Positions 41,007-51,301 of a stretch of 64,000 nt of DNA are shown piece by piece. Origin of the DNA: Litorimonas sp051251645 (GTDB lineage: Bacteria > Pseudomonadota > Alphaproteobacteria > Caulobacterales > Maricaulaceae); NCBI GenBank assembly GCA_051251645.1, contig JBPOEY010000001.1, forward strand, positions 1,054,001 to 1,118,000. Reading direction: 5' to 3'. The position numbers and the translations under genes were made by a program. The notes under the pieces are model-generated. The model was given only the letters and a program-made list of their open reading frames with translations. It made no database searches and was not told the origin of the DNA. Numbering within the stretch: the first letter of the stretch is position 1; every line of letters begins with the position of its first letter.

Positions 41007-42362
41007 ATGAAATACCATTCCCACCTCGATAATGGCGTCACTGCCGAATTTGGCGACGCGCTTTTAGCCAGTCTCGCGCCGGATGGCGGCTTATGGATGC
41101 CGGATATAATTCCTCATTTCACACCCGATGAAATGGCGGTTATAGGCGCGATGGATTTCGCTGACTGTGCGGCGAAATTGGCGAGCTATTTTACCGATGA
41201 TCGGTTTGATGCGGCGACCCTCAAGTCTCTCTGTCAGGATGCCTATAATTTTGACGTGCCGATGGTCACGTTTGATGGACAGCGGCTTGACCCGGCGATG
41301 CCACCCCAAGCGGACGCGTTTGTGCTGGAGTTGTTTCACGGACCGACATTGGCATTCAAAGATTTTGCCGCGCGTTTTATGGGCCGCGCCGCGTCGCATT
41401 TGATGCAGAAGTCAGGTGAACGCCGGACCATTCTTGTCGCCACATCGGGCGATACGGGCGGCGCGATTGGTGATGCGTTTTTGGGTCAAGACGGTGTCGA
41501 AGTTTTCATTCTCTTCCCAAAAGGCGGCGTCTCCACGGTTCAGGAGCGACAGCTTTGCACAATTGGCGACGCGGACTCAAACGTTCGTGCAATCTCAGTC
41601 GACGGAACGTTTGATGATTGTCAGGCCCTGGTGAAAGCGGCCTTTGCCGATCAAGCCATGACGAAACGGTTTGATTTGATGAGCGCTAATTCGATCAATG
41701 TTGGCCGTGTTGTGCCGCAGAGTTTCTACTATGTCTGGGCCTCACTCCAGGCCAAAGCCGCCTACCCGCATCGTAAGCTCGTGATTTCCATTCCGTCCGG
41801 GAACCTTGGTAATTTGACGGGTGGCTTGATGGCGCGGGCGATGGGCGCGCCGATTGACCGGTTCATTGTTGCCAATAATGCTAATGACCCGTTCGTGGAT
41901 TATCTGGTTGAGGGTGAATACCGCCCGCGTCCATCGACGCCGACCTTGTCTAATGCGATGGATATTGGTCGCCCGAACAATTTTCCACGTATTCTCAGCC
42001 TTTTCGACGAAGATTTGGAGGCGATCCGAAGCGCCTGTTGGGGAGTCTCTTTTGATGATGAGACGACAGCGCGTCACATTCGCCGCGTCTATCAAGAGAC
42101 AGGCTACCTCCTCTGTCCCCATACGGCGGTCGGACATATGGCAACGCTGACCTTCCGGGAGCGTCATGATGTGGACGCGACTTTCCTGACTGTCGGCACC
42201 GCCCATCCCGCGAAATTTGCCGATAGCCTTGAGGGGATCACTCATGAGGATATTACTCTGCCGCCGTCGCTGGCGGCGGCTATGACCCGCGACCCGCGGG
42301 TGACGAGCTTGGCTCCGACTCTCAAAGCTCTGTCAGACTTTATTGCGAGCGAGTTGGGGTGA
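41007..42362 (+). CDS. thrC: Threonine synthase
   Basis: ThrC converts O-phosphohomoserine to threonine with PLP. The 451-residue length and the N-terminus (KYHSHLDNGV, then GDALLASLAPDGGLWMPD) fit the long bacterial type. The PLP lysine is in HGPTLAFKDFAARFMG, followed by ATSGDTGGAIGDAFL and IPSGNLGNLTGGLMA. It is the first gene of a short run with the P-loop gene, whose GTG overlaps its stop. The leader has inverted repeats. Confidence 0.96.
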   Translation: MKYHSHLDNGVTAEFGDALLASLAPDGGLWMPDIIPHFTPDEMAVIGAMDFADCAAKLASYFTDDRFDAATLKSLCQDAYNFDVPMVTFDGQRLDPAMPPQADAFVLELFHGPTLAFKDFAARFMGRAASHLMQKSGERRTILVATSGDTGGAIGDAFLGQDGVEVFILFPKGGVSTVQERQLCTIGDADSNVRAISVDGTFDDCQALVKAAFADQAMTKRFDLMSANSINVGRVVPQSFYYVWASLQAKAAYPHRKLVISIPSGNLGNLTGGLMARAMGAPIDRFIVANNANDPFVDYLVEGEYRPRPSTPTLSNAMDIGRPNNFPRILSLFDEDLEAIRSACWGVSFDDETTARHIRRVYQETGYLLCPHTAVGHMATLTFRERHDVDATFLTVGTAHPAKFADSLEGITHEDITLPPSLAAAMTRDPRVTSLAPTLKALSDFIASELG

Positions 42363-42997
42363 AACTGAACCGCACGGAATTTGAACGACGCTACGCATCA
42401 GGCGATCTAAAGCTTGCCTTGATCGGTATGTCGAACATCGGGAAAAGTTACTCCGCGATGCGGTTGGCGACGCACTATGATTTCACTTTGATCGAAGTCG
42501 ATCGTCTAATTTGGGACGCACTCGGCGAAACCGATATGGACGCTTTCGCCGCGTGGCAGGGACAACCCTATAGCGAAGGCTATGCCGACCGAGAACGCCA
42601 GTCGATGATGATGGAAAGCGATGCGACGCGTCAAAGCCTGGCGACACCGGCCCGCAATCCGCTGCTCGATACGACCGGGTCCGTAATTTACACGGATCCA
42701 GATGTATTAGAGCAAATCCGTGACGCGTGGTTTACTGTCTATATTGACGCGGCGCCGGAACATTTAGACCGCCTCAAAAGCCAATATTTCGCACAACCTA
42801 AGCCGCTGGCGTGGCAGGGGCATTATCGGAAACGCGACGGTCTAAGCGAGACAGAATCGCTCCTCGCCAGCTATCCTGACCTCTTAGAGTCGCGCGCACA
42901 TGATTACAGGGTGCTCGCTGACCACACCATTAGCTCCGTCGATATTCTGACAGAGGATGCCGCCACTCTATTCGACCTCGTCAAGCCAGCCCATTAA
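42359..42997 (+). CDS. P-loop nucleotide-binding protein (shikimate-kinase-like), unknown role
   Basis: A 212-residue protein with a Walker A motif near the start (LALIGMSNIGKSYSAMRLA) and VDRLIWDAL in place of a kinase acidic motif. The core resembles AAA/shikimate-kinase-like ATPases, but I cannot name the substrate. The GTG start overlaps the thrC stop (GTGA), so it is made with thrC. Its last 30 bases overlap the end of the convergent hemH gene. Confidence 0.75.
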   Translation: MKLNRTEFERRYASGDLKLALIGMSNIGKSYSAMRLATHYDFTLIEVDRLIWDALGETDMDAFAAWQGQPYSEGYADRERQSMMMESDATRQSLATPARNPLLDTTGSVIYTDPDVLEQIRDAWFTVYIDAAPEHLDRLKSQYFAQPKPLAWQGHYRKRDGLSETESLLASYPDLLESRAHDYRVLADHTISSVDILTEDAATLFDLVKPAH

Positions 42998-43972
42998 GAG
43001 ACGATTGCGCGCAATATCTGCAAGCATATCAATATGATCAGTGCGATCGTTCAAGCACGGTACGGCGGTGAAATGCGTGCCGCCTACCTCATGGAAGGTC
43101 TCTTCCGCTTCAATCGCAATCTCTTCAAGCGTTTCCAAACAATCGGCGGAAAAGCCCGGCATCATGACAGCGACTTTCTTGATACCCTGTTCTGGCATCG
43201 CCTCTAACGTCTTGTCGGTATAGGGCTGTAGCCAAGCTTTCGGCCCGAAACGCGACTGGAACGTCGACTGTAGGACGGTATCGCTATAGCCCGTATGGGC
43301 GCGCAGCAGCTCTGTCGTTTCTAAACACTCCCCCTGATAGGGATCGCCCGCATCGACATAGGTTTGTGGCAAGCCATGATAGGAACACATAATCCGGTCC
43401 GGTGTCCAATCCAGCGTCGCGAGATGATCCGAGAGGCTGTTTGCCAGAGACCCGATGAAAGCGGGTTCGCGGTAATAATCGCGCAAAAAGCGGAGTTCCG
43501 GCACATTCCACTTTCCGATCAAGGCTTTGGCGACGCCGTCATAGACGGACGCCGTCGTCGCGCCCGCATATTGCGGATAAAGCGGGAGCACCGCAATTTT
43601 CGTGCAGCCTGCGGCCATGAGAGTCTCAAGCCCCGCATCGATGGAGGGATTACCATAGCGCATCGCCGTTTCGACCATGACCTCATCACCAAGTCGCTCT
43701 TGCACACCCGCGACTTGAGACCGTGTGATCCGAACAAGCGGCGCTTCTGCACCGTCTTCGCCCCAAATACTGGCATAGGCCTTGGCTGAGCGGGCTGGAC
43801 GAATACGCAGGATCACACCGTGTAAAATCGGACACCAGATCCACCGACTCGTATCAACGACTCGGTAATCGTGTAAAAACTGTCCGAGATAACGTCGCGT
43901 TGCTTCGGCTGTTGGCGCATCGGGGCTACCAAGATTGACCATAAGAAGACCAACAGGCACAAATTGCTCCAT
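42968..43972 (-). CDS. hemH: Ferrochelatase HemH
   Basis: HemH inserts Fe2+ into protoporphyrin IX, the last step of haem synthesis. The 334-residue protein begins VPVGLLMVNLGSPDAPT and has PLYPQYAGATTASVYD, the catalytic His in CSYHGLPQTYVDAGDPY and the acidic metal path in FSADCLETLEEIAIE. There is no clear C-terminal [2Fe-2S] cysteine set. It is transcribed toward the P-loop gene, with a 30-bp 3' overlap, and away from the peptidase gene. Confidence 0.95.
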   Translation of the reverse strand: MEQFVPVGLLMVNLGSPDAPTAEATRRYLGQFLHDYRVVDTSRWIWCPILHGVILRIRPARSAKAYASIWGEDGAEAPLVRITRSQVAGVQERLGDEVMVETAMRYGNPSIDAGLETLMAAGCTKIAVLPLYPQYAGATTASVYDGVAKALIGKWNVPELRFLRDYYREPAFIGSLANSLSDHLATLDWTPDRIMCSYHGLPQTYVDAGDPYQGECLETTELLRAHTGYSDTVLQSTFQSRFGPKAWLQPYTDKTLEAMPEQGIKKVAVMMPGFSADCLETLEEIAIEAEETFHEVGGTHFTAVPCLNDRTDHIDMLADIARNRLLMGWLDEVE

Positions 43973-44093
43973 TTTCTAGTGAAAGCGATAAAAAGCGCCG
44001 TTGAATCACGGCTCTTTGCTAGTTACGAATGACATAGCCATGCAGACGACAGGTTGTGCGTGCAAGCTGGTAAATATTTTCGGAGACTGATCT

Positions 44094-46013
<1,920 letters not shown>

Positions 46014-46059
46014 GTTTGGTTAACGAAACGGAAAGGAGCGAGTCGTTAAGCCTCGCTCC

Positions 46060-47415
46060 ATGTCGAATCTCGCTAGACACGCGCCCACACCCATAAAGAC
46101 CCGGCTGAATCGCCGAGTCCTTATCGTCACCGACGATGTTGATGGGTCAATCGCTCTGGTCGAGCATTTGAAGGCCCTGTCTCTCGACGTCAACCTGACC
46201 GGATATGATGGATCGGGAACGATCGAGCTCCCTGAGCGGTCTCCGTCAGCGGTTCTTTGTTTTTTATCTGACTTCGTCGAGCATGGCCCAAAGATCGTCG
46301 CGCAATTACGCCAGCATTATGCGCCGCGTGATTTCCCGATTTTGGGTCGATTGATGCGAAAGACAGAAGGTGATCATCCTTACGATTCTGTACTGTATGA
46401 GCCTGTTCATGCCGTTCAGGTCGCACACCGCGTATCTTCCTTGATCCGTTTGGGTCAGATGGAGGCAGAAATTGTTCGTCGGATGGAAACGCTGCGCGAG
46501 ACATTTGGACAAGATATTGCCCTGCCCGACGCTCCGCTGCGACAACCTTTCCGCGTTTTATTCATCGGCAAGGCTGATCCCGCTTATATGGCGGTGGTCA
46601 ATGCGTTGCAGGACAAGAACGTCAATGTTGTTGCGGCCTTCACTTCATTTTCTGCGTTTGATTATTTGCATGACAGCAGCTTTGACGCTGTTGTTATGAA
46701 CGCCTTGCAAGGCGGTGAGCCGGCCCTGACAATCGCTGAAACCATGCGCCGTAATCCGCGCCTCTTTCATGTCCCCACGCTGCTCTTGGTCGATAAGGAA
46801 AACTTCCGTGAAGCAGATGCCGCCTACGCCCACGGGATCAAGGACCTCATTGATGCTGACGCGCCGCCGGAAGAACTCAGCGGGCGGGTTCTCGAACTGG
46901 CTAATGATTGCCGTCTGCACCAACAGCTCAAAGATGAATTCACGAATTTGGGCGGTCCAGATTGCTCAGATCCAGAAACAGGCGTTCTCAATGCGCGGTT
47001 CTTACAGGCTCACCTCAAACGCGTGTCGCGCGACTGTCGGAAACGCAAAGTGCCATTGAGTATTCTGACGCTCAAACTGACGCCAAAATTCACCACGGCT
47101 CTGACCGGTGACGCGATAAAATCGGCCTATGCCCAATCGATCAATATGATCGCGGGTATTGTGCGGATGCAGGATATTGTTGCCCGGATCGATAAAGACA
47201 AAGTGATCGTTGTCTTCCCAGAAGAGCGCCGCACAGACGTCGCCCGTGTCGCCGCGCGGATCAATGAGATGATTGAAACGGCGACATTCCCGGATAGCGA
47301 CGGCAATCCAGATTTGCTGCGCATGAAAGTTGAGAGCGCTATCGTCGAACAAAGCGAAGACCTAGGCGTGATCGCCGAGTTAAAGCCCAGCGAGCATCTT
47401 GAACTCGTTCACTAA
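46060..47415 (+). CDS. PopA-like receiver-receiver-degenerate GGDEF protein
   Basis: A 451-residue protein with PleD architecture: two REC-like domains (about 18-145 and 160-285) and a GGDEF-like domain (about 310-440). The GGDEF signature is replaced by DKDKV (378-382), so no cyclase activity is expected, yet the inhibitory c-di-GMP site RxxD is kept as RMQD (369-372), five residues upstream as in PleD. REC1 has no Asp at the phosphosite (VLCFLSDF) and REC2 has Asn (VVMNAL). In Caulobacter, PopA of this build binds c-di-GMP and brings CtrA to ClpXP; the same role here is inferred. Confidence 0.75.
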   Translation: MSNLARHAPTPIKTRLNRRVLIVTDDVDGSIALVEHLKALSLDVNLTGYDGSGTIELPERSPSAVLCFLSDFVEHGPKIVAQLRQHYAPRDFPILGRLMRKTEGDHPYDSVLYEPVHAVQVAHRVSSLIRLGQMEAEIVRRMETLRETFGQDIALPDAPLRQPFRVLFIGKADPAYMAVVNALQDKNVNVVAAFTSFSAFDYLHDSSFDAVVMNALQGGEPALTIAETMRRNPRLFHVPTLLLVDKENFREADAAYAHGIKDLIDADAPPEELSGRVLELANDCRLHQQLKDEFTNLGGPDCSDPETGVLNARFLQAHLKRVSRDCRKRKVPLSILTLKLTPKFTTALTGDAIKSAYAQSINMIAGIVRMQDIVARIDKDKVIVVFPEERRTDVARVAARINEMIETATFPDSDGNPDLLRMKVESAIVEQSEDLGVIAELKPSEHLELVH

Positions 47416-47451
47416 ACTCGCGTTCTACTTATGATAAACGCCTGACGCGCG

Positions 47452-50400
47452 TTACGTGCCAATTAAGGCCGTGACGGCTTTCTCTCCGCCCCGCACGCGC
47501 GCTTTTGGCGTCTCGAAATTACCCCGCACCAAAATCGTTTGATCGGGTCTCAGACGCCAGCCACTATTCTGCGTAATCGCGTTCATGACAACGGACGGGT
47601 CTTTAATGTCTTCGTGGCGCATCGACAGCACGACACCTTTGGGTCCGACATCTACTTTGGCGACATGCGCTTGACGACACAGACGTTTGATTTTCATGAC
47701 CTTTAACAGCGCATCGACTTCGTTTGGCAATGAGCCAAACCGGTCGATCATTTCCGCCGTCAACGCATCGCTATCTTCATCATTTTCAAGATCCGAGATG
47801 CGGCGATAGAGTGACATTCTGAGGTTCAGGTCTTCAACATAGTTTTCCGGAATGAGAACAGCGATGCCGAGATTGACCTGCGGCGTCCAATTTTGATCGG
47901 AAACGGTCTCGTCTTGTTTCAACTCCGCAACCGCTTCTTCCAACATATGCTGATATAACTCGACGCCGAGTTCTTTGACATGACCAGACTGCTCTTCACC
48001 GAGGGGATTGCCCCCGCCGCGCATATCAAGGTCGTGACTGGCGAGGCTAAAGCCCGCGCCAAGCGTATCCAATGATTGGAGGACTTTAAGCCGTTGGATC
48101 GCGCCTTTTGAGGCTACATGTTCATCCGGCATGGTGAGATAGGCATAAGCGCGTGTCTTGGAACGACCCACACGACCGCGCATCTGGTATAATTGCGCGA
48201 GACCGAATTTATCGGCGCGGTTAATGATCATCGTATTGGCGGTTGGAATGTCGATCCCGCTCTCAATGATCGAAGTCGAGACCAGCACATCATACTGCCC
48301 GTCGTAGAAGGCGCTCATAATGTCATCGAGAGCGGCAGGCGACATCTGCCCATGCGCGATGACATATTTCACTTCGGGCACCCGCTCTCGCAAGAACTCT
48401 TCGATACGTCCAATATCGGCGATCCGTGGCGTGACATAATAGCTCTGCCCGCCGCGATATTTCTCCCGCAACAAAGCCTTACGGATTGAGACTTCGTCAA
48501 AGGGTAGAACGTAAGTGCGGACCGCCAGACGGTCGACGGGCGGCGTCGCGATAAGGGATAGATCGCGGATACCCGTCAGCGCCATTTGCAATGTTCGAGG
48601 GATCGGCGTCGCCGTCAGAGTGAGCATATGGACGTCCGCACGAAGCGATTTCAGACGCTCTTTATGCCGCACACCAAAGCGTTGCTCTTCATCGACAACG
48701 ACCAAACCGAGGTTTTGAAACGCCACGCTTTTGGCCAGCACAGCGTGGGTGCCGATAATGATATCAACTTCGCCCTTCGCGAGCGCTTCGCGGGTCAATT
48801 TGGCTTTCGAAGTGGGCACAAGCCGGGAGAGTTGTCGGACTTTGATCGGCATGCCGCGGAAGCGTTCGCTGAAGGTTTTATAATGCTGTCGCGATAATAG
48901 CGTCGTCGGAGCGACAATGGCGACTTGGCGTCCGGTAATGGCGACCGCGAAGGCGGCGCGTAGCGCGACTTCGGTCTTGCCAAACCCGACATCCCCGCAG
49001 ATCAGACGGTCCATTGGTCGACCGGATGTCAGATCATCAAAGACATCCTTGATTGCATTCAACTGGTCATCTGTTTCAGCATAGGGGAAGCGCGCCGCAA
49101 ATTCATTGTAAGCGCCCTCATCCATCTCAATCGGCTCGATGGTCCGCATCGCGCGTTTGGCTGCAATGATAATCAGCTCAGCCGCCATTTCGCGCAGCTT
49201 GCCTTTGGCTTTCGCTTTACGCGATTGCCACGCGACGCCGCCCAAACGGTCAAGAACCGCGTTTTCATTAGCATTGCCATAACGCGACAACAGCTCAATA
49301 TTCTCAACGGGGAGATAGAGCTTGGCGTCGCCGGCATATTCAAGCTCAAGGCAATCATGCGGTGCGCCACCAACAGCGAGTGTCTTCAACCCAATGTAAC
49401 GCCCTACCCCGTGATCAATATGGACGATCAGATCAGACGGATTGAGCGCGCTGGCTTCGGCGATGAAGTTTTTGGCTCGACGTTTACGACCACGATTAAC
49501 GAGGCGATCACCGAGAATATCCTGTTCAGAGATGACCGTCAGGTCGCCCATAACAAAGCCCTGCTCAAGCGGCAGGATGACTGCTCTCACCTCACCGGGC
49601 TCAACATCAAAGGCGGTCCGACCATCGCGCGCTTTGGGCACGATCAAGCCTTGATCACCTAATACACTGGTCAGCCGTTCGCGTGATCCTTCCGACCAAG
49701 CCGCCAACCAAACACGATTTTTTGTTGCGCGTAGCGCTTCGACATGTCGCGCGACCGCATCAAAGACGTTTACCCCTTCAGTCTGACGCTCCGCGAGGAA
49801 TGTTCGTCCGATGCGAGCGCCGAAATCGACCTTCTCGCCTCTGTCAGGGGCATCAAAGGCCGTGTGCTGACGAACCCGCAATGGGGCCGTAATATCAGAG
49901 AGCTCAACAGCCGGAATATAAAGCGAATCAATTGGTAGCGGCCGATAAAGACCTGCCGATTTGGCGGGGTCACCCGAGCCAGTATCACGCGCATCTTGGT
50001 GCTCTTTGCGCGACGTATAGAAATCTTCGACCAGTGCTTCACGTTCGCCCATCGCTTCATTAGCGAGACCATCAAACGCAATGATGGCCTTTGCGCCGAC
50101 ATAATCAAAGAGGCTCTCCGTATAAGAATAGAAGAGCGGGAGGTAATGTTCGATCCCTTGTGGGCGGATCCCGTCAATCACGGCCGCATAGACAGGGTCA
50201 CGACTGACGCCGCCGCCAAACGCCGCGATATAGCCCTTCCGAAATTCGCTAATCGTATCCTCTTCAATGAAAACTTCGCTGACCGGAGCCAACGTCAGGC
50301 TTTTCAGCGCATTGGTCGTGCGCTGTGTCTCAACATCGAATTCGCGCAGGCTTTCCAGCTCATCCCCGAAGAAGTCTAAGCGGAGCGGGTGTTTGCGTGT

Positions 50401-50928
50401 CGGAGGGAAAATATCGATCAACCCGCCACGAACCGCGAAATCGCCCGGTTCGACCACGGTCGAGGCGCGAATATAGCCATTGCGCGAGAGATAGGCTTCT
50501 AAGTCCTCACGCCGGACATCATCCCCAACTTTCGCGCGGAACCCCGCCGCTTTGATCACGCTGCGCGGTGGGACGCGTTGCATCATGGCGGAAACCGTCG
50601 TGACGACAATCAGGGGCTTGGTGGTTTTAACCGCAAGCAAGCTATAAAGCGCGCCCGCACGTTTGGCCGCGAGAACTCGGCTGGGTGACACACGGTCATA
50701 GGGTAGCGCGTCCCACGCGGGCAGGTTCAGCACCGGAATGCTCGGCTCAAAGAAACGACATGCGGAGGTGAACGACGCAGCTCGCGCATCGTCTCGGGCG
50801 ACAAACAACACCCGGCCTGATGTCTTGACCGCAGCGCGCGTTACGACCAACGCATCCGCGCCTTCTGGCAAACCGGCCGCCGTTAGCCGATGATCCGGCC
50901 CAACATATCGTGACAGTTGAATTTGCAT
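47452..50928 (-). CDS. mfd: Transcription-repair coupling factor Mfd
   Basis: Mfd removes RNA polymerase stalled at lesions and recruits UvrA. The 1158-residue protein has the UvrB-like N-terminal region, the RNA-polymerase-interacting domain (about 490-550, with DLIVHIDHGVGRYIGLKTL) and a RecG-like translocase: Walker A CGDVGFGKTEVALRAAF, DEEQ in VVDEEQRFGVRHKERL, and QMRGRVGRSKTRAYAYL. The C-terminal TRCF domain follows (VLIPENYVEDLNLRMSLYRR). ATG 50928 gives MQIQLSRY; the frame to 51027 overlaps sdhE and is rejected. It starts one base after the sdhE stop. Confidence 0.96.
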   Translation of the reverse strand: MQIQLSRYVGPDHRLTAAGLPEGADALVVTRAAVKTSGRVLFVARDDARAASFTSACRFFEPSIPVLNLPAWDALPYDRVSPSRVLAAKRAGALYSLLAVKTTKPLIVVTTVSAMMQRVPPRSVIKAAGFRAKVGDDVRREDLEAYLSRNGYIRASTVVEPGDFAVRGGLIDIFPPTRKHPLRLDFFGDELESLREFDVETQRTTNALKSLTLAPVSEVFIEEDTISEFRKGYIAAFGGGVSRDPVYAAVIDGIRPQGIEHYLPLFYSYTESLFDYVGAKAIIAFDGLANEAMGEREALVEDFYTSRKEHQDARDTGSGDPAKSAGLYRPLPIDSLYIPAVELSDITAPLRVRQHTAFDAPDRGEKVDFGARIGRTFLAERQTEGVNVFDAVARHVEALRATKNRVWLAAWSEGSRERLTSVLGDQGLIVPKARDGRTAFDVEPGEVRAVILPLEQGFVMGDLTVISEQDILGDRLVNRGRKRRAKNFIAEASALNPSDLIVHIDHGVGRYIGLKTLAVGGAPHDCLELEYAGDAKLYLPVENIELLSRYGNANENAVLDRLGGVAWQSRKAKAKGKLREMAAELIIIAAKRAMRTIEPIEMDEGAYNEFAARFPYAETDDQLNAIKDVFDDLTSGRPMDRLICGDVGFGKTEVALRAAFAVAITGRQVAIVAPTTLLSRQHYKTFSERFRGMPIKVRQLSRLVPTSKAKLTREALAKGEVDIIIGTHAVLAKSVAFQNLGLVVVDEEQRFGVRHKERLKSLRADVHMLTLTATPIPRTLQMALTGIRDLSLIATPPVDRLAVRTYVLPFDEVSIRKALLREKYRGGQSYYVTPRIADIGRIEEFLRERVPEVKYVIAHGQMSPAALDDIMSAFYDGQYDVLVSTSIIESGIDIPTANTMIINRADKFGLAQLYQMRGRVGRSKTRAYAYLTMPDEHVASKGAIQRLKVLQSLDTLGAGFSLASHDLDMRGGGNPLGEEQSGHVKELGVELYQHMLEEAVAELKQDETVSDQNWTPQVNLGIAVLIPENYVEDLNLRMSLYRRISDLENDEDSDALTAEMIDRFGSLPNEVDALLKVMKIKRLCRQAHVAKVDVGPKGVVLSMRHEDIKDPSVVMNAITQNSGWRLRPDQTILVRGNFETPKARVRGGEKAVTALIGT

Positions 50929-50929
50929 G

Positions 50930-51244
50930 TTAGAGTGCGGGTCTGAACGCCCGCAATCGCGCGAGTAATGGCGTGTCATAATTCGCAGGCACTGGCAGGG
51001 TCTGCGTGATCCACGCGTAAATATCATGATCCTTTGCGCTCAGCAGGTCTTCGAACGTCACAATATCCTCGTGTGTGAAGTCAGGACCATGCGTGCGCGC
51101 GAACCCACTTAAAATCAGGTCCGCCTCTTTGAAGCCCCGATAATGGGCGCGGTGGATCAACCGCTTTCGGCGGATTTCCCAATCGATTGTCTCGTTCATA
51201 TCCGGCATGGGCGTGCCCCTACTGAAACCCGTTTGGTCTGTCAC
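50930..51244 (-). CDS. sdhE: Succinate dehydrogenase assembly factor SdhE
   Basis: SdhE (SDHAF2/YgfY) promotes covalent FAD attachment to SdhA. The 104-residue protein carries the RGxxE signature in HRAHYRGFKEADLILSGFA. The start may be ATG 51244 or, nearer the family start, ATG 51208 (MPDMNETIDWE). It is divergent from recG with a short gap and runs directly into mfd. The sdhE-mfd-recG grouping is common in alphaproteobacteria. Confidence 0.93.
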   Translation of the reverse strand: MTDQTGFSRGTPMPDMNETIDWEIRRKRLIHRAHYRGFKEADLILSGFARTHGPDFTHEDIVTFEDLLSAKDHDIYAWITQTLPVPANYDTPLLARLRAFRPAL

Positions 51245-51301
51245 GACCTATTGCCTGTTTGAACACTTGCATGGGCGAGTTTGCCGCGCCAAATCAAGGG
51301 C

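Noticed and set aside
50929..51027. 33-residue N-terminal extension of mfd
   Set aside because: It lies inside sdhE, and MQIQLSRY at 50928 is a plausible natural start.
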